Counted from the stretch's first letter, positions 12,901-26,614 are shown. The stretch is DNA of 64,000 nucleotides from Motacilla alba alba (GCF_015832195.1 NC_052018.1:53381666-53445665), one strand, 5' to 3'. Program-made: numbers and translations. Notes: a model not told the origin generated them from the sequence alone.

Positions 12901-15900
12901 AAAAACATGATGGCAGCACTTGGCAATGTGTCTTTTGAAATAAGCTGGAAGAGCCCATTAATTTGAAATTGTTAGCATAATGGTTTATGCCATTAGGTAT
13001 CAAATCTCCTTTTGTAATTACAGAAGAGATCACAACCAACAAATAATGAAATTGTGTTTAGGTGCTCAGGAAAAACAAATTAGTTTAATCTACAGTCCAC
13101 AGACATTTGAGAGCCATATGTTTCTGTTGCCTTTGTTATTTTTGAAAGCTGCTATGATTTATTACTCTAAACATATAGCAACAAATTGAAAACATGGATT
13201 AAAATGTCTCCTACTTGACCTTTTCAGAGCTATTCCATGAATATAAATATTTATTTTATGGATTCAACAGCTGCTGATCAAGTTATATATTTTGAAAAGT
13301 ATTCTTTGAATTATTATTCCACCATTCAAATTACATAGTTCCACAATAAATTTTGTAGGCATTTTATGCTAACCAGCACCTTATAAACCATTGCATAACC
13401 CCCATGAACTCACACTGCATGAGTGGTTGTAGAGGCATATGATTGTCTGTAACGTGGTGATCTTTGCACTGTAACAATACAAGAAACCCCTCTGGCATCA
13501 ACTCTTCACCTGAAACAAATCTTAACTATTAGATTTATTCATTCAGAGATGAGAAATCAGTCAGCTATTGTGAATAAAATAGGAATGCATAACAACAAAA
13601 CCAAAACAAGCTGTTTCCACTTTTCCTTGGATTTTTATTCTTGTTCACATTTGTAACACTTTCATTCTTAGCCTTGCCCTTATTTCTCTCAAGCACTACA
13701 ATCTCAGTAAGGACCTGAGTTGTCATCACTTGCCACAAAGCAAAATAGAAGATAGTGCTAAGCTGCAGTGATTGAAGACAAATAATAGAAGTATATTGTC
13801 CCAGTGCAGCTACTAAATTCTAGTGTGGATTACAGCTGATTCTCCCATCTGCACCTCTTCTGGTTCAGCCATGGAGGCAGAAAATATTACTTAATTGCTT
13901 TTCAGTGTGCATGTCTGCTGTAGGATCAAGCACACAAGCAGTGAGCCCCCACACTCATGCAAAGAATTCCTGAGGTTATTGGAATTTTTTACCCCTTGTC
14001 CTGTAAGGCAGTGAAAACAGTCTGGTGTCTCTATGCTGGTTAGTATTATACTACTCATTAGAAAATGACTCTAAATTCCCATTTGTTGTAACTACACCGG
14101 TTTACCAATGAACAAGAACAAGAACACCTTATGGGAGTTCTTGCTTCAGCTGCCCCAGAAGAGAGATTTCTAGAAAACCTTTCTTTTTAAAATTTGAGTC
14201 TGTGTTTTCTGCGTCCTGAGTTGTGACCTGCACAGAATGCCCTACATCACTCTGTTACACCCACAAAACTGGGGCCTCCAATATGAAATTTACAGATTTA
14301 GCCCACAGAGTATCTTCCAAATTACATTTGTCCAAAATGCTTTTCCAAGTGCTTTCAGCCTCAGCCTGAATATTCATCTGCTTTGATAACCACCTTGGAT
14401 GTTTTTGCTTGTTCTGTCTCTGGCCTTGTTTATAAAGATATTGTGCAGTAAGTTAGGGAATATATTTACAGCTCCTTGCCACTAACACTCTCTGTAAACA
14501 CCCCTACAGCACACTATATTGCCTTGGTTTGAAGCAACTTAATCTCCTCTCAATGCCACGTGAAATATCTAATACTTTCTGCAAACTGAGTAACCACAAA
14601 AGAGGGCATGCAGGAAACCAAATTAGCTGTAAATTCACAGCTGAACACACTACTTTCTGTAGAAAAGCCATCTATTTCAGTTATTTCTTTGCAACTAGGT
14701 CGTGATGATGATATCCCTGAGAAGAAGATTCATTTGCTCTTCCCGCTTTCACTTTCACTGTCATGACTGTAGAGCTGGTGTCTAGTCACTGAGAGAATCT
14801 TATTATAGTAACATCCAAATGTGACACACAGCAAGGATTAAACTGTTATCCAACTTGTAAATGCATAAGCAGGCTCCCTGGAAACAGCATTCAGGCTGAT
14901 ATTTTCATTTTCCAACCTGTATTTTTCTCCATCTGAGCAGTCAATGGAGCATCTTCCTTTCTAAGTAAGATCCAATTATAATGAGAGCTTGGATTGACAG
15001 GAAACATTATTATAACTGAATGAGCTGTCAAATCCATGATTAATAAGGGTTTTCATTTAGGTTCAACAATAGCAGCATTAGACTACTGCCATATTATTAT
15101 TCAATAACTCATAGCATTCATAAGAAGGCTTATTTTCCGTTTCAGAGTGTAGATCGAGATGTTTCACATTCAGCTATTCGTATGGGCAGAAGTGGTTTCA
15201 ATATTTCATGAGATGATTTTATCTCCTTTTTTTTTTTTCTGAAGATGCAAACTAATGAAAAACCTTATGCAAAATCTAAGCCTGCTGTTTGAGGATTAAG
15301 TTTCTGTTTTCCTTCTAGCTCCCATGTTTTTGCATCCATCTTCCTATTGCTTGAACCATGAGAACAGAGAGGGAATATGAATAGTGTAGGAGGTTGGTAC
15401 CCTGGGTGTTCACAGCACCAAAGGTTGGTGATATGGAGTAAAAGCATGAAGCAAACCAAGACCTCTCTGCTCTGTGTGTTCAGTGAGGTGCAAAGAGCAG
15501 ATATTTCATGTTAGCCACCATGTACCTATGCATTCAGCTGTCTCAAACAGAGCAGATTTTTTTTACATAACACTGCTTTTCACTCTTATATGAGAGACAA
15601 TGAGGGCAGAATTGTTATGAATTAAGATATTTACAAGGGGAAAAGAACACTTTTAGAAAGAGAAGTGCTCACCCTCTGCTTTCTTGTAACAAAAATGCAA
15701 TTCCCTCCATCCCACATAAATTCTGCTTTCCCATCCCATTTCACAGTTTGATAGAATGTAACTGGATATTCTGTTTTTCTGTTTCATTAGTTCTCAATTT
15801 CACCTTCCTAGCTTAGCTCCTTAATCCGCTCTTCCACCCAAATGGAGGTGCTGCTCCATCATTGCAAGTAGTATAAATGATGTGTCAGGCTGACTTAAAA

Positions 15901-17450
15901 AAATAACCTTTTAGCCCAGCATTTATTTATATACCATCAGTTATGTCTGACTACTTTTTTTACATGTATGATGTATCAATATAAGATACAGATAAATATA
16001 GAGATAGAGAGCTAGCTAGATAGATGTAACCTGTGCTGTAGTTATCTCTTTCCTCATGTTCTTCCCTTGATGACACCTTTTGTACTTGCACAAACTAACC
16101 TTTAACATGCAACTCTTAGTTTAATGTTATCGTCTGCCAAAGACCCACAAGCTGGGGGAATTTATGGAGGCATTATAAGAAACATCTGACTTTCCATCCA
16201 TAACTCTCCTTGTCTTGAAACTAACCGCTACCTTCTGTAAGCCAACGGGTGAAGACAAGGCTAAAGACACCAGATATACCACAGCAGATGCAGAAGACAA
16301 GCACAAAGAACTGTGTCTACTATTAGACTAAACTATGAAGTGGTTATCAAAAGACTGATCCTTCAAAGGTGTTAGTGAGCCTTAGGGTTAACACCTTGCT
16401 ATGATATAAGTTCTTAAATAAGTTATTCTTTCTTGTTTCTTCCTCTTTCAAATACACACATTTCAGAATCCATCTGTCCTAGACAACTGTCACTTGTTTT
16501 TTTCACCTCTTTTGTAGATTAACTTCCAGCTAAAAAGTTTAAATAAGGCTAAAATGTACTAATCTCCAGTAATTCCATTGCTGATATAATTTTTATGATA
16601 CTATTGTTGTTGCTACTGCAGCAGTCAATGCACAAAATACTGCATACATAGAAAAATCATTCTTGTCTATACAAATACCCAAGATGTGAAAATGAAGCAT
16701 CGTGTCCCATTTCACAGGCAGAGGAGACAGCTACATGAACAAGTTGCCACCTAGTAAATGAGCATAGATTTACAGCTCATTTAATACTCCATGGCAACTG
16801 TCTGTGTGGTTACTGCTCCAGAGTAAATGCGAGGCAGCTCTGACCCTTCCTGAAAGTGAGGCAATGTATCTTGCATTTACCTGAGCTTTAACCATCCATA
16901 TAAAGTAACTAATGAGCTGTAAATCCATAATCCCTCTTCACACCTGGCAGTTTCTTCATGTATCTGGAGGCAATGATATTTTTGTGATTTGCCTGTGGTC
17001 ACTGAAGCAGCACTTACAGAAGTGGTGATGTAAGCCAGACCTACTGAGCTTCCGTGAACCCCTCTCCTCATATGGCCAGAATTTTCTTGTAGAGCTACTG
17101 TTCAATTTCTTGGCACATTGCCCTTCAAATGACAGTAATTCACAAGCAAACTGAAGCATTTTTTCCTCATTAATACGGCAGAACATGCATTCACCACTTA
17201 TGCAAAACAGATGGATCCCTAAAAGTACCTTCCAGATATGATTTCTTCATTTCACATGTAAAATATTATTTACTTTTCCAAACACTCTTTAATTTAAAGT
17301 TTAAAAGCAATGCTTTGGGAATAGCTTTATCCTGGTTTATTAAACATATTTCAACTCTAGGTAATTTAGAGTCCAAACTAAAGCAGGGTTCACCACCAGT
17401 ATTTTCCATCAGGGTGGTCCATGACAAGCAAAGAGTTTTCTTTATTTTCC

Positions 17451-17471
17451 TTTTTTTTTTTTTTTTTTTTT
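17451..17471 (+). repeat. T21 homopolymer
   Basis: About 21 uninterrupted T after a T/C-rich lead-in. On the minus strand this is an A tract. It could be the tail of an unrecognised retroposon or simple slippage. Confidence 0.85.
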
Positions 17472-20400
17472 CCAATGACTCCTATTAAGTGACTCTCTAC
17501 TTAAGACTCCACACTAGTTCAGGAGGACCACTGATACAAGCCACTGCCTACAGTCATTGCAGGCCTGGGATCATTGCTCTGGTTTTCAGCGGCACTACAG
17601 GAATCACAACAGACTTGAATACTCTGTGCATTTTTACTCCTCTTGTTATTCTGTATTTAAAAAAGAAAAAAGAAAATCTGAACCACTATGTCACAGCACA
17701 CTGCCATGACATCTATTTACTAATAAAATTGTTTTGTGTTTTGAGGCAAAACAAAAATGTTGTTAAATACCTTGAAAAAGTTCAGTATAAATTAAACACC
17801 TCTACATATAAAGAAAAAAATTTTTGTGGTCGAGACAATAAATAAATTATTTTTTAGCCCTTAAAAGTTCCCTCATCATATTTTTTTATGCCGTGTCTAT
17901 GGACTAACACATTCAAAAAGTAAAGAAGGAAAGCCTAGGGCTTGGACAGTCATTACAAATTTTAATGGATTTGATGAGTCCCTCCACAGCACTCTCTGTT
18001 TTTTGATAATCACTCAATTCCTCACTGCAAGGACTCTCTGAAAAATGCGAACCGTGGCTACACGTGTTTCAGGATGTGACACTGCCACCAGACTGACAGC
18101 AACTTTCTCATTTCTTGTCATGGGGCATATATTTCAAAGCATAATCCCAACCTTCTGGGATGCTTTCATTACCAGAATGCTCAGCTGACAATACTGCCAA
18201 ATCTTGAATTTCATGAAAGAATGCATAATGTGAATGGGCAATGACAGTGCTGTCCCTTACACTGACCACATACAACACTTAAGTGACTTTAGTGAAGTTC
18301 CTTCTTTTTCTTTTTTTTTTTTCCCCATATTTTTTTAGCAGTGGCTCTATCAACACTAGTTGATTACATAGTGCCTGGAAAACATCACTGGACTTCATTT
18401 CAGCCTGTACCAACTATCTCTTTCCACACAGTTCCCAGAATCTGGTGGTTAGAGCACCCCAAGGCTCATTCCCACAAATAAGGATTCCAAAGGGTTGCTA
18501 GCAGGGACACAGCCACCCCAGGCCAGCTGGCCTTCAGAGCCCAGAACAGTTCCTGAAGGTGCTTGAGCAGGGATGGAGTCAGAGAGCCTGGGAGCTGCCC
18601 AGAGCCCTGGCAGCTGGTTCTGTGGCATCCTGGGGAGCTGCCACCCTGGTCACTGCCACCGCTGCAGACAGGCATTGCAGGAGTACAGGGACTGTGCTTC
18701 CTGCTGGAAATTTGCTGGGCTTTAGATTATCTCTGACTATTTTAAACTGGAAAATTCTTTAGTGATTTCCAGAAGTCCAAAACACAGTCCACAACAGCTA
18801 ATGCATCAACAGCTAGCTATCCACAAACTTAATTTTCCAATTTTCTTGCTGTGAGGAGAAGGACAAACAGAAAAATGCAGCCTGCAGATCAGCTTTGTGT
18901 GAAGTCAGGCTTCTTGGAACCCTAGTTGAAAAAAAAGACATTTTTGTGCCCCCACTCCCCAAATTCTATTTTTGTAGAGTTATTCTGCTGCAGTGATTCC
19001 TTGAATTTTAGATTTATTTTTCTACTTTTTTTAATCTTGCTTCAGAATCATACATAATTATATGATTTTTTATGCTGTGTGTTTTATTATGTTACGTGCT
19101 TTCTGTGAGACAGGAAAAAAAAAAGTGCCGGCCAGTTCTTTCCTTACTGACACCAATGGCTTTTGGCTCACACACTCTGTTCAGGATTTCCCTTCTTATC
19201 AAGGGTTCCATATTTTCATGTGGTTCAATTTTTTATTTCTTCTGGGCATCCTCTTTATTTTTATATTTCTTTTCTCTTTGTTCTCCAAGTAATTCATTTT
19301 TAGCTCTAAATTAAGCAATTTGCTTTTAACCAGTTGGCATTTTCATCAGTCAGCATATCCAAATGTTCATCTGTACCTTCCTTAATTCCATGTACTATAT
19401 CAGCATTTCCTGTATCACTAATGCCTTTCTGCAATGAGACTTACACCTCACATTGCCCTGCTGTTTCTTCAGGCAATTATGTACTGTCTGTCTTTTTGGC
19501 AGGCACACTGATATTATCCCCACTGTATTTAGGATTTGAGACTAACATCAAACCACAGTAAGTGCCTACTGCAGACTTGACGATTCTTTGTGGAAATTTT
19601 AACCTTTTAGTATTTTTTAAAAGGAAAAGAGAGTACTGAGAATATTAGGAAAACTCCAGTCCTTCATTAGCTTGGGCTTTAAGGTTTCCAGCTCCTCTAA
19701 TCCCTTTCAGTTGGTTCATTCAGAGTCCATAAGGTACCAGCAGTCCTGGTCTCCAGCCAGCAATGCTTGGGTTCTTCTGCAGAAAACCCCAGAAGGTGAA
19801 GTGGGATGGCACAGGTGTAGACTTCAGCCCAGCATAGTATAAGGATGTGGATAGGCTTTCCAGAAAATGGTCACAGGCCCCCTGATCCAAACACAACTAC
19901 AAGGATCTCTGCATCAATATAAAATCCTTCAGCTTGGATTGTCCAACCAACAAGAAAATCAAAGTGCTTGACGCTTGTCAGCACCTACACGCTGCTTTCC
20001 CCTAAGATCCTAGCAGGAGACGACCCTGTGCTGAGGTTTGGAATACATGCTGCTGGGGAAGGCAACAAAAGCCTGTGTGTAACCTGAGACGTGCCTGCAG
20101 CTCCCACTCCTTTATGCCTGTGACCTTGGCTTCAGCTCACTGCGTGAGAGCAGAGCAAGAAGAGCTGACGTGTTGGGAAGAAGCGAGGAACAGGAAAAGG
20201 AAGCCTGTTGAAAGCAGTACAGGGGACTGGGGAGCCAATATCTTATAGGCTAGGGGTGGGGTGAAGTGCACATGAAAAGTGTAGCATGGGGGAACCCAAA
20301 CACATGGGTCTGGGGGAAATCAGGCACGTCTTTCACAGGGTGGGTTTCACGAGGGAAAGGAGCCACAGTGTGGATGTGGTTCTTGGAGAAGTGAGAAGCT

Positions 20401-23400
20401 GCAGCACAAGGACTTGGAGGCAACCGGGGCCCGATTCACCAGGTGAGGCTGTGGTGGGGACAGGATTTTGAGACACTTTAGGAAATTGGCCACCATGGCA
20501 GTATGGGGTGGTCCCCAATTTGTAGAGCTGCACATCCAGCTTTCACATGTTATTTATAAAGCAACTGGAAAATGACAGGGAGAAACAATAGGTAAGATGT
20601 GGGGAAGGAGGGGGAAAGAGAGGGTGGAAGGTGAGATTCCAGGGACTGGGAAACATCCTCTTCTGTGGGGACAGGAAAAAAGAGAGGAAAAGGAAGCACA
20701 GGTGCAGCATCAGCAACCACAATGCCTCACCTGTCAGAGAGAAACCCTTCTCCTTATGTTTGTATGTGCACATTTCCGCAACCACTAATGAACCTCTTTT
20801 TTCTTCCTCATTTCTAGAGCCAAAAGACTGTTAATTCCTGAAGTCTGTATAATAATTCCTATTCTTTCCTGGCTGTCTAGTGTGCATTTTCTAGTATGCT
20901 TTTGTTTAGGAAGGTTAGTTTCTTGCTACACAGCAGAAATATTTGTGTTAAATCTATTCTATAAAGGAGCCAAAAGTGTGAAAAATGTTCTGGAAGCAGA
21001 AAAGAAATACTTATGAGGAAGGAAAGGAGACACTACAGGAAAACTCATTTGCTGAGAAATGCAGCTTATGTCTTATCAACTTAATTCCAGATAAGTCTTC
21101 ATTTTGCTGTGAAGACAGATGCGATAAATGTGTTAATAGCAGATTTTGATAGCTCAGTTTGTAGAACTGCAAAGCCAGATGGAAGTGATAATTTTTCTTT
21201 CATTTTAATTTTGAAATAAAAAGCAAGAAAGCAAGAAAGTTCTCGGTATCTTAGCACTGTAATGACTTTTGAAAGGATAATGGACCTTAGCACAAAATGA
21301 CGATTAACTATCATGCCTTGATGCTCCTATTTTATTAAATTCCAGTTTCCTTGGCTGGAATTCTCTCAGCTTTCTTGCCAGAGATGAGCAGATTACTGCT
21401 TGTGTCTGACTTTTCCAGTCCCACATTCATAAAGTTATTTAGTAGCAATCCAGGTGGTGGATATTTTACTGATTCTACTGTTGCTCAGGTTAGATACATG
21501 ACTAAACAGAACATTGATAATAGCATTGGATGGAGCTAACCTCTCTTACTCCTTATCAGGGGTGAAATACTGCCTTTTTTGTCCCTTAAGCAGTGCCCTT
21601 ATGGTTTTAGGAGTCCAAGGCTAAATTGTGGCTTTCCATGAATTGATTAAGATTGCATTTAGAAATATTTGGTGTGGACCCTTTGTTTCAATTTAATACA
21701 AAAGCATGGAGGGACACAGATTAACACCTTCTAAATGTGTAGGATATTTACTGCTTGAACTGAAAAGAATGCTAGAAAACTCTTGTTGCTTGAATCCTCT
21801 TGAAGGAGAGGAAAGAGTAGGTTTCCGAGCAGGTGAAAAAGGAAATTTTAGAAAATTATTTTCAAGGAAGTTATTAAGTGAAAATTTGGGTTGTCATATT
21901 TGCAGTGATGTTTCTAAAACGTGGAAAAAACAGAGACATCTGGGTTGTTCCCTTTATATGAATTTTCATTTCTAGAAAGTGAATTCTGACTGAGTACTGA
22001 CTGAGTACTCCCACAGGAACTTCTCTCCAGGAACCACTTGGCAAGAGGGTGAGATGCTCCATTGCCAAATCAGTAGCATTAACTTCTAGGGTTTTATTGG
22101 GTCATTCTCACTTTCTAGATAAGCTCACAAACCAGGAATTGAATGACCATTTAATTCTACATGCCAGTTAAAACCCCCTCTAAAATTAATTCCAATGATT
22201 CTAGCAAAGAGAATGTAGATTTCAGGTGAATTTTATAATATATTTTACCATGAGACAAAGGGTACAAATTGTTATGTCATTCCTGTCCTCAGCTGGGGGT
22301 GCTTGTGGGTGGAGGTATTCGCTATTGGATAAATACCTGCTATAGGCTAGTAATATCAGATAGATATCTGCTGTATAAAGTATATTATTGTCATCATTCA
22401 ATACAAGCTATTTTTTAAAATTTGTTTAGTTTACATGCATTTTCTTGGGGTTTGTCTTTTTTAATTCAATTAGCAAGTAATAGAAAATTGCAAACATATG
22501 TGGTCTGGATGTTTCAGAAACAAAATATTTCGTATGAGAGGGAAAGGGAAGATCTATGCAGTTCTCTGGAGGGGGAGGACAGATCCCAGGTTCTGGAAGT
22601 GAAAGCTGTATCAGCAGGAGCTGAGCCAACTTAATTAGCCCTGTGAAGAGACTAGGCAGAGTGCTTAGTTAATGCAGCTGCGTCATGTTTGAGAATTCAT
22701 CAGCTGTCTCTGGACTTTGCTGAACTGTGCAGACATCCCTGTCTCTGCAGCATTGCACCTTGCACAGAAGCAGAGGCAGTTTTCACACTCATCTGAGGTT
22801 CCAGTCCACACTGGATGCCAATCTCATACAATCCAGTGACTCACATGACCAAAACTATGCAGTGAAGCATGCAGCCCTGCTCTTGGGCCTAGAGTTTCCT
22901 TACCAAGGTCAGAGAACAGCAGGAAGAGACAGCTGGAGCCTCTCTGCCCTCACAGCCTTGCTGCAAGCTGAGGCGATCAAAGCACAAGCTGTAGCTAAAG
23001 GTGACCCATGCTTGCAGAAAATCCTCAGGTACTGGCAAAAACCAGGCAGATCTTAGTCTTCTGTGGACCCATGCAGCAGCAGCATTTTATCCTGGAGCTC
23101 CAAAACAGGCAGAGCTTCCCAACTGATGTGCAAGGAAACCATTCCCCACTCTCCAGCAAGCAGCCAGAACTCCCCAAGCACCAGGCAGGGAGCTGCCTGC
23201 AGGAGGAGCGTGGCAACTCATGCAGCACTAAAGCTTATCCCAGGCTGCCACCTTGTCAGGCTTAAGTTCAGCTCATTAGGACGCTCATCTGTTATTTATG
23301 CAAATAAGTCTATGCATAGTCACAAAATATGCAAAGATGGCTATTTATCAGTTTGGTACAGTTTCTGACTTTCTGAACCTTCAGACATTCCTGATACATT

Positions 23401-24569
23401 TAGAAAGAAAACACAATGTCCCCTAGCACTGCAGAGGGGCCAAGGCAGAGCCTAGCTGCTACCATCCACGTCTTCTCAGAGGACTCGTGGTGCTCAGGAT
23501 AGAAAAGATAATGCAAACTGTGTGACTTTAAACACAGTATGTTACAGCTCAGGAAGCTTAATCTAGTGAATAAAGGATCCCTACTTGTTTCACCTTCCCA
23601 GGGGAGGAGATTTACAATATGCATAACTCCAAGCATTCTGACTGCAGTTTATTATTTATTTATAACCGGCACCTGCCCCTCAAAAAATTAAAAAGGGTCT
23701 TCTGAAACAGTGTTTAAATTATCTCCTTTGTCTGGACATCTGCAGTCTAAGGTTGCTCTCACTCATGAATGTGCAAAAGAACCTCAGCTCATCTCTCCTC
23801 TATCCTTACCGCTCTCTTCTCACTTTAGGAAAATATTATCTTCTGCATGAGCCTGATCAGGAGTCTGCATTCACCTGCTTTTCTGCACACATAGCCATTA
23901 GTAACTGCAGGAGGTTTGAATCCTCCTGACAAGGGTACAGATTGACCAGAAGCACAGCTTCAGGGAATTTTCCCCCATTTCTTTACCCCTGGCCAGTACC
24001 AGGGTGATTGCCTGCCCATGAGCTCCATGGACAAGTTTCTCATGCATCCTTCCTTGCAGAACAGGATGTCTTATTTAAGCTGCTCAGTGCTCATTGCAGA
24101 AATTAGAAGAAAAGACATGTCTGTAGTAAAGGCAGGAGAAAATGACACATCTTTTTTTGCCAGTACCCTTATCTTAGGGAGCCACCTTATCCATTCTATT
24201 CTCCTATAGACTGTTGTAACCATCTCCCAGTTTCTATGTGGAGCTTCGGACCTGCATGTGGTCTTGGAATTGAGGAATGAGAGATGGAACACCTTCAGCA
24301 GGCAAAGAGAGGTACTCACAGACACTGCCCTTTCAGAGGCCACAATTCAACTTCCCTTTCATACCAACACACAAAAAAAAGAGCTCCCTCTGAATCCCCC
24401 AAAATATAATAACATGAGTTACATTGTATTAAAAGCATAGCAATTGCAACACACGGCGCTTAGTCCACCCTTACATCAGGATGATGATCTCATCAGGAGA
24501 GAGTAGGAAAACTTGTGGGTTCAGATAACGACAGCTTTATAAATGAAGGAAAGAGGGGGGGAAAAAAAA

Positions 24570-24890
24570 CCCCAAAACAGTGATGCAAAGGCAGTCCCTC
24601 ACCACCTCCCACAAGCAGACTGCTGTCTGACCAGTCTCTGAGTTATGGTTGCCTTCCTAGGCAAATCACTCCTTCAGTTTTTATTGCTGAACACAGTATA
24701 ATGTGTCATGGAATATCCCTTTGGTCAGCTGGGGTCAGCTCCCCCATCCATGTCCTCTACCAGCCTCTTGCCCAACTCCAGTGAACTTCCTTGGGGAAGC
24801 CTAGGAAATCAGGAAGGCCTTGATGCTATGGGTGCATAGCTGCAAAACAGCCAAAAGATTGGTGTGTTATCAATCCAGATTAAATAAAAA
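24570..24890 (+). mobile_element. Avian endogenous-retrovirus LTR-like remnant
   Basis: Segments such as CAGTCCCTCACCACCTCCCA, TCATGGAATATCCCTTTGGT, CAGCTGGGGTCAGCTCCCCC and GGTGTGTTATCAATCCAGAT occur here in the same order as in a repeat family I know from bird genomes, associated with endogenous retroviruses. There is no gag, pol or env reading frame, so it is a solitary, decayed fragment. The exact family name and orientation come from memory and are uncertain. The ends are approximate: the left edge sits after a G/A-rich low-complexity run and the right edge fades into an A-rich tract. Confidence 0.5.
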
Positions 24891-25060
24891 ATAAAAAAAA
24901 TACTTTACAGACTGATGTGAAGAAACTGAACTTCACCTCAGCCAGACCCAGCACAAAGATTAATGAACACATGCATTGTCTTAGTTAAACATGAAGAAAA
25001 TTGTCCTAGAAGGGAAACTTCTTTTTTAACATCAACTTCTATTCTAAAAGAACTGCTTTT

Positions 25061-25112
25061 TGCTTGTTGGTTTGTTTTTTTGTTTGTTTGTTTTTTTTTT
25101 ATATATATTTTT
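25061..25112 (+). repeat. T/GTTT-rich low-complexity tract
   Basis: Irregular TTTG units followed by poly-T and a short TA run, about 460 bp past the exon 4 donor. No protein or RNA feature. Confidence 0.8.
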
Positions 25113-25571
25113 AATTCCAAACCTATTTCCCACTTGGGTGAGTACAAAACAATGAATTCAAAAATTTCAATACAACCTGTCTCTCTGTGAACTTAATTCC
25201 TCAATTTCCAGCTGAGCAAAATTATCTTTACATCATGAAAACATATGCTTCCCCTTAATAAAGATTTAAATACAGGCACTGCAAATCCCTCCCTTCACCT
25301 TTACAATGGCTCAGTAAAGGATTATCCATGCAAAATTATACAGCCAAGATTTCTGCTGTGAGTCGGCATGGTTCCGTTGTTTTTCATGGATCAATTAACA
25401 CACACTGGAGATTTTAGCCATTCCTGTCTATAATTGCTAATTTGCCCATTACAGGGAGCTGAGAGCCATCTGTGTACATGGCATAAGGATACAACAATGA
25501 AATGAAGATTTTAAACCCACAGAACATGACCTGCGGTTGTAAGGCATTCAAAGACAAGATGGGATACTCAC

Positions 25572-26614
25572 CTTTGGAGCCTGTAGTACATCAGACGCAC
25601 CTTGCTTTGGCACTGCTAAAGTAGGTGGTGGTGCTGTTGTTGGCTTTTTGGGAGGCCTGGGTGGTGGACGAAGGGTTAGGTTTTCATATCTTCTCAACAT
25701 ATAGTATTCCTCTTCACTGACCTCTTCCACTGTTGTCCTAGTCACAGGCGGTGCAACTGTCTGGACACCTTTGCTGAGCAAATGGACCAACATGTTTAAG
25801 CGATACACGGGGATCTCCCAGCTCTCCACCGGACTGCTGGCACTACTGATCAGTAAATAAGAGTCTGTGATTTCTTCTTCAAACTGCAGCCCAGGCGCGG
25901 CAGCCAAGACATCTTTCTCGATGGAAAGGTCCCTCACAGACACTTTGACATTAAAAGGCAAATGGAATTCTTTGCAAATCTCAGAGAGGTGGTACTGTTT
26001 CTTGTCGTGAATCACTTCCACAAAGCCACCTTCCATGTACATAGGGAGGAGCACTTTTTTATATGAATCACTTAGTATTTGCTCACAAGCTAAAACATCT
26101 ATGAGTTTCTTTCTTCCCTCATACAGAACTTCACTAGTCTGACATTGTTGAACTAGAAATTGATCTCCAACTGAAACAGAAAAAAGCTCTTTATGAGGGG
26201 AAGTAAAGGCTTTAGTTGCTACAACATGAAGATGTTCTTTTTCATTTCTCACTATCCCTAAGTCATAGGCAGTTGGAAATTCCCGAGGTCTTCTCTTGAA
26301 CTTCCCTTTGTAGCTCATAGGGATTAAATAATGCCCTTTGGAGGAATCACTTCTCATCTCAGAGGCTAGGACTCTTGCTGCCTGGTACTTTTTGTAGATG
26401 ACAATTTCTTTCCCTGTAGACAATAAGTTATAAGGTTTTTGGTTTCCTGAAGGCCCTTCCATTATCTCAGCAACCATAGGAAATTCTTTGCTTGTTCTCT
26501 CAAATATATCTTCCAAAGAAAGTGGCTGAAGGAAAGAGCTAATATCATAGTGGTCTGTTACATCCTTGACCTCAACATCCAGATCTGAGAGAATATGAAT
26601 TATGTCCTTTCGAA
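25572..26614 (-). CDS. THEMIS: THEMIS coding exon 4 (residues 237-584, CABIT2, proline-rich motif)
   Basis: This is the largest exon (1043 nt), with acceptor TTTTCTTTTCAG and donor AAAG|GTGAGT. It starts by completing Phe237, then [17 protein letters not shown]. It encodes CABIT module 2 with core Cys413 (VLACEQ) and the signature [20 protein letters not shown] from about residue 425. A basic stretch KFKRRPR at 341-347 is a possible nuclear localisation signal. A tandem Tyr pair lies at 540-541 (SEEEYYML) where mammalian THEMIS is reported to be phosphorylated by [12 protein letters not shown] at 553-561 is the conserved SH3-ligand motif that binds GRB2. The frame runs into the intron for seven more codons before a stop, but the consensus donor and the missing C-terminus argue for splicing at 25572. 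Confidence 0.96.

Larger units (their letters stand above)
572..25571 (-). other. Presumptive THEMIS intron 4 (or downstream region), no firm coding sequence
   Basis: This 25-kb stretch follows the GTGAGT donor of exon 4. If the exon at 571-453 is genuine, it is intron 4, which must also contain exon 5; in human the introns past exon 4 are also very long. I read both strands for exons and found only weak phase-compatible candidates (20827-20731 and 5870-5849, see findings). ORFs of 60-135 residues are scattered over both strands without recognisable families. Examples are 2446-2905 and 22727-23368, which lie in locally GC-richer DNA. The region holds homopolymer tracts, an ERV LTR-like remnant near 24.6-24.9 kb, and otherwise ordinary AT-rich unique sequence. 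Confidence 0.55.

Noticed and set aside
16940..17060. Possible MIR/CORE-SINE remnant on the minus strand
   Set aside because: A short 'gtgacc-x-caggcaaatcac' likeness only. Too diverged to support without a repeat-model search.
18815..18852. Minus-strand acceptor CTTCTCCTCACAG followed by 11 codons and a stop, considered as the last THEMIS exon
   Set aside because: Good acceptor and phase 0, but no resemblance to the known C-terminus and no clear nearby polyadenylation signal.
20543..20678. Minus-strand terminal-exon-like stretch after acceptor CTGTCCCCACAG
   Set aside because: The pyrimidine-rich strand creates both the strong acceptor and a Pro/Phe/Ser-rich frame. Composition artefact, no similarity to THEMIS.
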